Made by a program: the position numbers and the translations under genes. 50,683 bases of DNA from DAOUET01 sp034430155 (GTDB taxonomy: Bacteria > Chloroflexota > Anaerolineae > Anaerolineales > UBA4823). The stretch lies in the NCBI GenBank assembly GCA_034430155.1, contig DAOUET010000097.1, positions 1 to 50,683 on the forward strand, written 5' to 3'. Positions 43,405 to 50,683 of the stretch are shown piece by piece (positions within the stretch are counted from its first letter, which is position 1; each line of letters begins with the position of its first letter). Below the pieces are notes generated by a model. The model saw only the letters and a program-made list of their open reading frames with translations. It did not search any database and was not told the DNA's origin.

Positions 43405-44667
43405 ATGAAAGCTAAATTACGCATTCCAGCGGTAATAATCTTGGTTATATTTTTACTCTGTCTTGGATTAACAGGCGGTGTTGCTATTGACCGCTCACTG
43501 TTATTAACTGTTGATCCAAATGCAAATATTCCTGCTGGCGCTGACAACAATTTTGGTTTGATGGCTGAAGCTTGGAACACTATTCAGCGTGTTTATGTGG
43601 ATAGAACGGCTGTCCAGCCCACCCAACTTACATACGGCGCTATAAGTGGAATGGTTGATTCGCTGGGAGATACCGGTCACAGTACTTTTTTGACACCTGA
43701 GATGGTGAAATCGGAGCAAAACTTCACCAAAGGCGAATTCGAAGGGATTGGCGCAGAGGTGCAGATGAAGGACGGACATGTGGTAATTGTGGCACCTATT
43801 GATGGATCTCCAGCACAAAAAGCAGGTTTGAAACCAGGAGATATCATTGAAAAAGTTAACGGCAAAGCAACCGCAGGTTTGCCGCTTGATCAAGTTGTAA
43901 GCCAGGTTTTGGGACCGGCTGGGACACAGGTAACCATAACTATTCTTGACCCTCATACGGATCAAACTCGCGTGGTTACGTTAACACGAGCGAAGATCGA
44001 AATAAATAACGTCACTTGGCAGATGTTGCCAGGTACAACCATTGCTCATTTGAGAGTGGCTGCGTTTAGTCAAGGCGTAACGCAGGATTTACAGAAAGCC
44101 TTGCAAGAGATAACACAGCAAGGTGGTACTGGCGTCGTCCTTGACCTGAGAAATGATCCAGGAGGTTTACTTAGTGAGGCCATTGGAGTTGCCAGTCAAT
44201 TCCTATCCAGTGGAAATGTTCTTCTGGAGAAGGACGCTCATGGAAATACTACACCAGTTCCGATTAATAATGGTGGTGTGGCAACAAACATCCCTATGGT
44301 TGTTCTTATCAACCAGGGTACCGCCAGCGCAGCAGAGATCGTTTCGGGTACGCTTCAAGATCAGAATAGAGCAAAATTGATAGGAGAAGTAACTTTCGGT
44401 ACAGGAACGGTACTCAATGAGTTTCCGCTCTCTGATGGCTCAGCCTTATTATTAGCTACTGAAGAATGGTTAACTCCTGACGGGCGTACAATTTGGCATC
44501 TTGGTATCACCCCAGATATTATGGTGAGCTTAACTGCAAATGTTATCCCCCTCATCCCTGAAGCTGAACGTAGTATGACCGCTTCACAATTGCAATCTAG
44601 CGGAGATGCCCAGTTGGTACGCGCAATCGATATTCTCAAGCAAGGAAAAAGTGGAGCAGGAGGTTGA
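43405..44667 (+). CDS. S41-family (CtpA-like) processing protease lacking the usual Lys
   Basis: 420 residues. An N-terminal signal anchor (VIILVIFLLCLGLTGG) is followed by a PDZ domain (GIGAEVQMKDGHVVIVAPID, AGLKPGDIIEKVNG) and the peptidase core: VVLDLRNDPGGLLSEAIGVA and GTASAAEIVSGTLQD, with the Ser nucleophile in the normal place. The base should be the Lys in the family's FGKG; here the codons give FGTG (about 44397-44408), Thr instead of Lys. Other S41 features, such as SDGSALLLATEEWLTPDGR, are well kept. It may use another base, or act as a binding or chaperone protein. The next gene overlaps its stop codon. Confidence 0.9.
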   Translation: MKAKLRIPAVIILVIFLLCLGLTGGVAIDRSLLLTVDPNANIPAGADNNFGLMAEAWNTIQRVYVDRTAVQPTQLTYGAISGMVDSLGDTGHSTFLTPEMVKSEQNFTKGEFEGIGAEVQMKDGHVVIVAPIDGSPAQKAGLKPGDIIEKVNGKATAGLPLDQVVSQVLGPAGTQVTITILDPHTDQTRVVTLTRAKIEINNVTWQMLPGTTIAHLRVAAFSQGVTQDLQKALQEITQQGGTGVVLDLRNDPGGLLSEAIGVASQFLSSGNVLLEKDAHGNTTPVPINNGGVATNIPMVVLINQGTASAAEIVSGTLQDQNRAKLIGEVTFGTGTVLNEFPLSDGSALLLATEEWLTPDGRTIWHLGITPDIMVSLTANVIPLIPEAERSMTASQLQSSGDAQLVRAIDILKQGKSGAGG

Positions 44668-45950
44668 AAAGAGGAACTCATTCTGGCGACACCGGTACAT
44701 TAAATTCCGCTACACAAATCTTGGAGGGGAAAAGCCAAAAACGGGGATTGGCGCGCTTATTACCCTTCCTAGGACCTGCGTTTATAGCCAGCGTTGCGTA
44801 CGTTGATCCTGGGAACTTCGCCACCAACATACAAGGGGGTGCCCAATTTGGATACATTTTACTTTGGGTAGTGATGGTCAGCAATCTTATGGCCATGCTT
44901 ATCCAGACTCTCTCTGCCAAATTGGGTATCGCGACCGGGCAGAATTTGGCTGAATTGTGCCGGGCAAACTTCTCACCACCCGTTGTTAAGACCATGTGGG
45001 TTCTCATGGAGATTGTAGCCATGGCCACTGACTTAGCTGAATTTCTAGGTGCAGCTCTAGGATTTTACTTGCTTTTTTTGATTCCTCTTTGGTTGGCAGG
45101 CTTCATAACCGCTCTGGTTACCTTTTTGATTCTTGGTTTGGAACGGTATGGTTTTAGGCCACTAGAAGCCGTTATTACTTCGCTGGTTGGCGTAATTTCT
45201 ATAAGCTATTTGATTGAAACGGTACTCGACCGCCCTAATTGGGGACAGGTCTTGTACCACTCTGTGGTTCCTCAGTTCTCCGGGGGTGAGAGTATCTTGT
45301 TAGCCACTGGAATCTTAGGGGCAACTGTCATGCCGCACGTGATCTTCTTACATTCCGCCCTCACTCAAGATCGTATTGTCACAGAAGATAAAGACCAATT
45401 AAGACGTTTATTTCGTTTTGAAGTTGTGGATGTGGTGCTAGCGATGGGCATAGCAGGATTGATTAACGCTGCCATGTTGATCATGGCAGCAGCTACATTC
45501 CACCTACATGGCAGGAGCGATATAGGTACAATCCAGGAAGCTTATCGAACCCTGGAACCGATGCTGGGGTCAGCAGCGAGTTGGGTATTTGCCATATCAT
45601 TACTCGCTTCAGGCCTTTCTTCTTCCTCTGTGGGCACGATGTCAGGTCAGGTGGTAATGCAAGGCTTTCTGCACCGCAGAATCCCGGTATGGGTGAGAAG
45701 GTTGCTGACGATGATACCATCCTTGGCTGTGATCCTGGTCGGCTTAGATCCGACCAGGACCTTGGTTATTAGCCAGGTAGTGCTTAGTTTTGGGTTACCC
45801 TTTGCGATTATTCCTTTAATTCTATTTACCCGACGCAAGGATTTGATGGGTGTTCTAGTTAATCATCGCTTTACAACCGCGCTCATTTCTCTGGTTGCAG
45901 CATTGATCGTTGCTTTAAATATCTATTTGCTATACCAAACATTTACCTGA
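44664..45950 (+). CDS. mntH: NRAMP-type Mn2+/Fe2+ transporter
   Basis: 428 residues, about eleven membrane helices. ASVAYVDPGNFATNIQGGA carries the DPGN of helix 1 that binds the metal, and TVMPHVIFLHSAL the helix 6 motif (MPH). It imports divalent metals with protons. The annotated TTG start overlaps the protease stop codon, with an AGGAGG almost touching it; the real start could be slightly further down, because the first 30 residues are poorly conserved. The symbol mntH is by family only. Confidence 0.9.
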   Translation: MKRGTHSGDTGTLNSATQILEGKSQKRGLARLLPFLGPAFIASVAYVDPGNFATNIQGGAQFGYILLWVVMVSNLMAMLIQTLSAKLGIATGQNLAELCRANFSPPVVKTMWVLMEIVAMATDLAEFLGAALGFYLLFLIPLWLAGFITALVTFLILGLERYGFRPLEAVITSLVGVISISYLIETVLDRPNWGQVLYHSVVPQFSGGESILLATGILGATVMPHVIFLHSALTQDRIVTEDKDQLRRLFRFEVVDVVLAMGIAGLINAAMLIMAAATFHLHGRSDIGTIQEAYRTLEPMLGSAASWVFAISLLASGLSSSSVGTMSGQVVMQGFLHRRIPVWVRRLLTMIPSLAVILVGLDPTRTLVISQVVLSFGLPFAIIPLILFTRRKDLMGVLVNHRFTTALISLVAALIVALNIYLLYQTFT

Positions 45951-45960
45951 GGATAAGCCA

Positions 45961-46860
45961 TTGTTCAAGCATATACTCGTACCTTTAGATGGCTCAAATC
46001 TCGCTCAGTCAGTTCTGCCGAGTGCTGTTAAACTGGCAGAGCTGGGAGCTAAAATAACTTTATTGCACGTTATTGAGCGGAATGCGCCAAAAGAGATTCA
46101 TGGGCAGCGCCATCTAAACAATGAGGATGAGGCCTATGAATATCTAGCGGATATTTCGAGTAACTTTTTCCCAGACAATCACGAAGTGGATTTTCATGTA
46201 CATAGTAGTGAAGTGAGCGATGTGGCAAAAAGTATAGTTGACCATTCCTTTGAGTTGGGTGTTGATTTAGTGGCAATGTGTACTCATGGGCAAGGAGGAC
46301 TCCGTACCCTTTTGTTCGGCAGCATCGCCCAACAAATCGTGGCTCTCGGGAGATCTCCGGTTCTATTAATTCATCCTTCTGAAAATGGAACAGCTTTGAA
46401 CATTAATTGCAAGAAATTTTTAATTCCGCTGGATGGAAATCCAGACCATGAAAGTGGCTTTCACATTGCTGCTTCTTTGGCGGAGAAATGCCAGGCGCTG
46501 CTGCACCTGGTGATGGTCATCTATACCTACGCCTCACTTCCTGGTGAACGCGCTGCCAGCGCTAGATTGCTCCCCGGCGTCACAAGGGCAATATTAGATA
46601 TATCATCTCATAAAGCTATTGGTTATCTACAAGAAAAAGCAAGAGAACTCGAGGATCAAGACCTTACCATAACGACCGAGGTCCGGCAGGGCAACCCTGC
46701 TACTGTAATCATAGATGCCGCTCAAATCACAGGAGCAGACTTAATTGTCATGGGTACCCATGGGAAAACTAGTCTGAATGCTTTTTGGTCGGATAGCATT
46801 ACCGCTAAGATATCCAGTAAAACAAAATTGCCCTTACTCCTGGTCCCGGTCGCAGAGTAG
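45961..46860 (+). CDS. Tandem universal stress protein
   Basis: 299 residues made of two Usp domains. Domain 1 begins FKHILVPLDGSNLAQSVLP and contains MCTHGQGGLRTLLFGSIAQQI; domain 2 begins KKFLIPLDGNPDHES and contains VMGTHGKTSLNAFWSDSI. The G-x2-G-x9-G-S nucleotide motif is only partly present in both (Cys for the first Gly in domain 1, Asp for the last Gly in domain 2), so ATP binding is uncertain. The TTG start at 45961 has GAGG eight bases upstream. It follows the NRAMP gene by 10 bases, suggesting a regulatory partner. Confidence 0.9.
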   Translation: MFKHILVPLDGSNLAQSVLPSAVKLAELGAKITLLHVIERNAPKEIHGQRHLNNEDEAYEYLADISSNFFPDNHEVDFHVHSSEVSDVAKSIVDHSFELGVDLVAMCTHGQGGLRTLLFGSIAQQIVALGRSPVLLIHPSENGTALNINCKKFLIPLDGNPDHESGFHIAASLAEKCQALLHLVMVIYTYASLPGERAASARLLPGVTRAILDISSHKAIGYLQEKARELEDQDLTITTEVRQGNPATVIIDAAQITGADLIVMGTHGKTSLNAFWSDSITAKISSKTKLPLLLVPVAE

Positions 46861-47021
46861 CACATCGGTAGAACATCGGATTTCGAGCCGATTAAGGTAC
46901 AGTTAAAGGGGATTTTAGACTACAGTAAAGAAAAATAACAGAAAGTAAATTATGATTTACTCAAGATAATATTAATCGGTGATTTTGGAATTTGTTAAAA
47001 GTATTGCATTGGAGGAAAATT

Positions 47022-47204
47022 ATGACTATTCTCGTGAATTTCTTAATTGATGCAGTAGTTCTAATAGTGGCTACTACGATGATCGATATAATTCTAAAGA
47101 TGATAAAAGACCTTCGTCGGGAACCTAAATTAAAGCCTGTACCAATCAGAGTACCAATACCAAAATATCCACCTCGCAAAAGCCTTATTAGAAGTAATAA
47201 ATGA
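47022..47204 (+). CDS. Small membrane protein with proline-rich basic tail, 60 aa
   Basis: Starts MTILVNFLIDAVVLIVATTM: a single membrane helix of about 20 residues, then a tail full of Lys, Arg and Pro (KPVPIRVPIPKYPPRK). GGAGG lies six bases before the ATG, which marks it as a real gene; an open frame extends 10 codons upstream but lacks a start signal. It lies between the first tandem Usp and the MFS gene. Function unknown; it may bind a transporter or the membrane surface. Confidence 0.65.
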   Translation: MTILVNFLIDAVVLIVATTMIDIILKMIKDLRREPKLKPVPIRVPIPKYPPRKSLIRSNK

Positions 47205-47372
47205 CACTCTGAAGACGAATTCGATAACTAGACATAGAAATTCGCCATTATTTCAGTGGTAACTGATCCATATACATGACTGACGAATGTTCTGTTACAC
47301 TTGTCTGGTTAAGGAGGAGAATATTCATATATTTTCCCCCAGAACAAATCTATATCGAGGAGAGAGTCAAAG

Positions 47373-48623
47373 TTGTTATCGAATTTCGCCCGACAAATCG
47401 GTATCAATAGAATTATTCTGGCTTTGTCTGTCGCACGCCTGGGGGATGCAATTGGAAATAGCATTCTATTTATTGTCATTCCCCTCTACGTAGCCAAGCT
47501 CCCGGCTCCTTGGTTTCCTTTACCCGAGTCGGTAAGAGTTGGATTGCTGATCTCATTTTATGGGTTGATTAATGCCAGCTTACAACCAATAATGGGTGCA
47601 GTAAGTGATCGACTTGGGAAGCGAAAGCCTCTGATCCAACTTGGACTGATTGTTATGGCTTTCGCTACTATTGCGTTTGTGGTTGCTGCCCGTTTTTTGG
47701 ATTTGCTCATCTTAAGAGCGATTCAGGGTGTTGGTGTTGCTTTGACAGTACCGGCCTCACTAGCATTGATGGCAACCGCCAGTGAAAAACAATCGCGGGG
47801 TGGCTCAATGGGAGTATACAGCACTATGAGGATGGCAGGCTTTGCAACCGGCCCATTAATAGGCGGTTTTCTTTTAGATCGTTTCGGATTTAATGCAGCT
47901 TTCTTCGTTGGTACTGGGTTTATCGTTATAGGAATATTAATGGTTCAGATTTGGGTGCGTGAAACGATAACAACCCCGGAGAAGGGAGTTAAACGGTCGT
48001 TCAAAATCATTGATCGAGATTTATTAACAGTGGGATTAATTGGAGCAAGCGCAGCTACCTTCATAATGGCGAGTGATTTTTCCATGATTTCAGCTTTGGA
48101 GAACCAATTTAATACCCGGTTAAATCAAACAGCGTTCGGGTTTGGCCTTGCCTTCAGTGCTCTGATGATAAGTCGGTTGTTATTTCAGGTACCCTTAGGT
48201 CGTCTCTCGGATCGAATTGGAAGAAAACCCTTGATATTGATAGGTTTGTTGTTAATGGCACCTGCAACTGCACTCTTGGGCGAGGTGGTGACAAGCCTGC
48301 AATTCACAGGAATGCGGATCCTTCAAGGGCTAGCATCCGCTGCAATCGCTGCTCCTGCGTTTGCTTTTGCTGCTGACTTATCGAAAGCTGGAGGAGAGGG
48401 AAGGCAAATGAGCATCATCACCATGGGTTTTGGCTTAGGGATCGCAATTGGCCCATTAATGGCTGGTGTTTTGGCAGTCTCCTCTTTCGAATTGCCTTTT
48501 ATCCTCAGTGGAGTAATGACTCTTGTAATTGCATGGTTATTCTTTCATTTCGTGCCAGAAACTTTAAAGGTCGATTTGGGGGAAAGAATGGGTAGATCGT
48601 CTGCTCCGGTTGATGGAGATTGA
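47373..48623 (+). CDS. MFS transporter
   Basis: 416 residues, twelve membrane helices. The loop 2-3 motif is GAVSDRLGKRKPLI and its copy in the second half is GRLSDRIGRKPLIL. MRMAGFATGPLIGGFLLDRF is the helix 5 region, resembling drug-efflux families. The TTG start follows GAGGAG by about ten bases. The stop overlaps the start of the second Usp gene. The cargo is unknown. Confidence 0.9.
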   Translation: MLSNFARQIGINRIILALSVARLGDAIGNSILFIVIPLYVAKLPAPWFPLPESVRVGLLISFYGLINASLQPIMGAVSDRLGKRKPLIQLGLIVMAFATIAFVVAARFLDLLILRAIQGVGVALTVPASLALMATASEKQSRGGSMGVYSTMRMAGFATGPLIGGFLLDRFGFNAAFFVGTGFIVIGILMVQIWVRETITTPEKGVKRSFKIIDRDLLTVGLIGASAATFIMASDFSMISALENQFNTRLNQTAFGFGLAFSALMISRLLFQVPLGRLSDRIGRKPLILIGLLLMAPATALLGEVVTSLQFTGMRILQGLASAAIAAPAFAFAADLSKAGGEGRQMSIITMGFGLGIAIGPLMAGVLAVSSFELPFILSGVMTLVIAWLFFHFVPETLKVDLGERMGRSSAPVDGD

Positions 48624-49510
48624 TGGAGAGTTTTATGGAAGATGAAAACGGTTCACCCGCTAAATATCTGGTGGCTATCGATGGTTCTGTCTGCTCCCAA
48701 GCAGCAGCTGAACTCTCCGTTAAATTTGCCCAACATTTTAACGCACAGATACGAGGATTATACGTGGTCGACGAGACCGTGGTATTATCTACATTTTGTA
48801 GCCACCAAGCAGAATTAGGTCGCCCTGATATACCGCGTTCGCGTGCTCATTTGGTGGATTGGTTTGAAAAAAAAGGCACGTTTGAGTTAGAGTGGTTGAC
48901 TAGCCTTTGCCAGGGGAAAAAAGTGGAGGGAGTAACCGATCTTTTATTTGGAGGTGTGCCAGATTTGATCCGTGAGGCCTGCGAGGGAGTTGATTTACTT
49001 GCCTTAGGGAGACGCGGAAATGGCCATGAAGCAGACCCACATCATCTGGGGCGTAATTTCAGAGCGATTGCCCATAACCTCTCAAAACCGATCATCATAG
49101 GTGGCGACGAGACAAGCTCACCTGAGCGCCTTTTGCTCGCATACAGTACCAGCGAATGGGAGCAAAGTGATATTAAATCATCCGTATTGCAATGGATTGT
49201 CAGATTGCAAAAAGCTTTTTCAAGTGAGGTCCTTGTTTTAGGTGTACAAGAGCCATTGGGAGAATCGCGTGCTATGGTTATCGACGAAATGGAGCAAGCA
49301 CTCGATAAGTGTGAGATCGTGGATTATCGTCTGATTAACCGGAAAGGTGAACCCGCACATGAAATTGTAAAAGTATGTCAGGAATATCATACGGACCTGA
49401 TCGTGACAGACGGACATGTTTATACCCCCTTTGTCGAATGGTTGGTTGGTAGCACGCTCGATCAAGTGCTTAGGAATTCAGCGATACCGGTATTATTAGT
49501 GCACTCTTGA
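48623..49510 (+). CDS. Second tandem universal stress protein
   Basis: 295 residues from ATG 48623, whose A is also the last base of the MFS stop (TGATG). Domain 1 begins AKYLVAIDGSVCSQAAAELS and includes LALGRRGNG; domain 2 ends VEWLVGSTLDQVLRNSAIPVL, with the G-S of the nucleotide motif kept. Another possible start is the ATG at 48635. It is coupled to the MFS gene and followed 18 bases later by a ClC gene, so the two Usp proteins each flank membrane transporters. Confidence 0.88.
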   Translation: MESFMEDENGSPAKYLVAIDGSVCSQAAAELSVKFAQHFNAQIRGLYVVDETVVLSTFCSHQAELGRPDIPRSRAHLVDWFEKKGTFELEWLTSLCQGKKVEGVTDLLFGGVPDLIREACEGVDLLALGRRGNGHEADPHHLGRNFRAIAHNLSKPIIIGGDETSSPERLLLAYSTSEWEQSDIKSSVLQWIVRLQKAFSSEVLVLGVQEPLGESRAMVIDEMEQALDKCEIVDYRLINRKGEPAHEIVKVCQEYHTDLIVTDGHVYTPFVEWLVGSTLDQVLRNSAIPVLLVHS

Positions 49511-49528
49511 TTCAATATCAGGAATTGG

Positions 49529-50683
49529 ATGATGGGAAGGCAAAGACGACTAATCCTTGACACCATTTTCTTGGGCATAGTCGGTGGATTAAGCGCCCAG
49601 CTGTTTATGTTGTTGTTGCGCATCGCCCAAGATTTATTTCTAACTAAATTAGCTGGTTATACACCCCCCGGTTTACCTTCTGATCGGGGAGTATTAACGC
49701 AATTGATCGGTACCTATGGCCTGTGGCTTATTCCAATCTCTACAACCCTCGGGGGACTGATTTCTGGCATACTCGTATATAGTTTTGCACCTGAAGCCGA
49801 AGGGCATGGAACCGATACAGCCATAAAAGCCTACCATCAAGGAGGGGGATTCATACGAACGCGAGTACCGTTCATAAAAATGGTGGCATCTGCTATCACG
49901 ATTGGGTCCGGAGGCGCCGCAGGTCGCGAAGGCCCAACGGCTCTTATCAGCGCCGGAATTGGATCTGTCTATGCTACTTTTACCAAGCGATCGGAGGAAG
50001 ACCGCCGGCTGTTAGTTTTAATTGGCATGGCTTCTGGCTTATCGGCAATATTTCGTTCGCCTATAGGTACAGCTATTTTTGCAATTGAAGTGCTATATGG
50101 GGGCATGGAATTCGAGTCAGTAGCTTTGCTTTATACAATGTTAGGATCAGTTGTAGCGTATGCGGTCAATGGCATCTTTGTTGGTTGGCAACCTCTCTTT
50201 GCGATCCCAACAGGATTGGGTATTTCTCACGTTTCAGATTATCTCTGGTACATCCTGCTTGGAATAATATGTGGGCCAGTCGCGACCCTGCTACCGGTAA
50301 TATTTTACGGTATCCGCGATGCCTTCCGAGCGATCCCTGTACCAAATCATGTAAAACCCGCTATTGGGGGATTAGCTATTGGTTTGTTGGCGTTGGAAAT
50401 ACCCCAGGTGCTGGGTGGTGGATATGTCTGGATTCAAGAGGCAATCAATGGGCAGCTCGCCATTGGATTGCTAGGAGTCCTGGTCTTCGCAAAGATATTG
50501 GCTCTGTCATTGACTGTCTCATCGGGTGGATCGGGTGGCGTGTTTACTCCCAGCCTATATGTTGGGGTGATGTTAGGGGCGTTTTTAGCTAAAGTATTTC
50601 ATCAATCTGTACCAGCGTTTGCGGTTGTTGGAATGGCAGCTGTCTTTGGGGGAGCTGCCCGTGTCCCGATAGCAACTCTGTTG
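49529..50683 (+). CDS. ClC-family chloride channel/antiporter, 3' end cut by window
   Basis: The frame stays open to the last base; 385 residues are visible from MMGRQRRLILD. Hallmarks are GSGGAAGREGPTALISAG with the gating Glu in GREGP, GLSAIFRSPIGTAIFAIEVLY, and SSGGSGGVFTPSLYVGVMLG, with PRVPIA-like residues GAARVPIATLL at the very end. The chain is a complete core except the last helices. A C-terminal regulatory domain (CBS or Usp) may follow outside the window. It moves chloride, or exchanges chloride for protons. Confidence 0.93.
   Translation, partial: MMGRQRRLILDTIFLGIVGGLSAQLFMLLLRIAQDLFLTKLAGYTPPGLPSDRGVLTQLIGTYGLWLIPISTTLGGLISGILVYSFAPEAEGHGTDTAIKAYHQGGGFIRTRVPFIKMVASAITIGSGGAAGREGPTALISAGIGSVYATFTKRSEEDRRLLVLIGMASGLSAIFRSPIGTAIFAIEVLYGGMEFESVALLYTMLGSVVAYAVNGIFVGWQPLFAIPTGLGISHVSDYLWYILLGIICGPVATLLPVIFYGIRDAFRAIPVPNHVKPAIGGLAIGLLALEIPQVLGGGYVWIQEAINGQLAIGLLGVLVFAKILALSLTVSSGGSGGVFTPSLYVGVMLGAFLAKVFHQSVPAFAVVGMAAVFGGAARVPIATLL

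Noticed and set aside
46851..46900. tRNA-like stretch at the end of the first tandem Usp gene (GTAGCACATCGGTAGAACATC and a paired TCGG/CCGA arm)
   Set aside because: The D stem does not pair, no T arm or acceptor stem follows, and it overlaps the Usp stop codon; likely chance.
1..50683. CRISPR arrays, insertion sequences and rRNA genes
   Set aside because: I saw no regularly spaced direct repeats, no transposase-like frame and no rRNA-like sequence on reading through; a dedicated search was not possible.

Overview
The window looks like a stretch of a bacterial chromosome from the Chloroflexota, most likely class Anaerolineae. This rests on the gene mix (TrmFO, the DNA-repair-type radical SAM protein with a helix-hairpin-helix tail, ABC transporters for branched-chain amino acids, a lone Xer-type recombinase, and a small conserved protein at 3565-4011 of a kind I associate with Anaerolineae). 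No rRNA or other decisive taxonomic marker is present, so the assignment is an inference.

Layout. Positions 1-3500 are decayed: a 5'-cut sugar isomerase, a stub of ribulokinase joined to a broken FGGY sugar kinase, a nucleoside phosphorylase fragment, an intact tRNA-Leu(TAG) with a terminator, and a 5' half of a second tRNA-Leu. Base composition changes sharply near 1126 (GC-rich before, much less so after). Positions 3565-11526 hold a conserved small protein and then minus-strand genes: hydantoinase/oxoprolinase subunits HyuB and HyuA, two radical SAM proteins and a thiolase-like protein. Positions 11890-12477 are the wreck of a cytochrome P450 gene. A tyrosine recombinase follows (12984-13961) behind a strong promoter and a perfect dif-like palindrome. 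Positions 14283-19371 are a complete branched-chain amino acid-type ABC transporter operon (binding protein, two permeases, two ATPases).

Positions 19334-30633 are mostly housekeeping and central metabolism: alanine racemase, a large fused FAD/Fe-S dehydrogenase of the D-lactate/glycolate type, an aminotransferase coupled to ATP-dependent PEP carboxykinase, HflX, an M28 peptidase and TrmFO. Then come TatA, an alpha/beta hydrolase, a thioredoxin-VKOR fusion, and a full set of NiFe-hydrogenase maturation genes, hypABFCDE. The hydrogenase-specific maturation protease that should accompany them is a truncated pseudogene, and no hydrogenase structural gene lies in the window.

Positions 39760-43042 carry small minus-strand genes (membrane protein, methyltransferase, lipoprotein, M20 amidohydrolase). 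The right end, 43405-50683, is a tightly packed plus-strand cluster: an S41 protease lacking the usual catalytic lysine, an NRAMP metal transporter, a tandem universal stress protein, a small membrane protein, an MFS transporter, a second tandem universal stress protein, and a ClC chloride channel/antiporter that runs off the window. These look like one membrane-transport and stress-response unit.

The observations most worth a second look are the dif-like palindrome overlapping the start of the recombinase transcript, the palindromic operator over the promoter of the repair-type radical SAM gene, the hyp operon whose protease gene has died, the S41 protease with Lys replaced by Thr, and two near-identical palindromes in neighbouring intergenic regions around trmFO.
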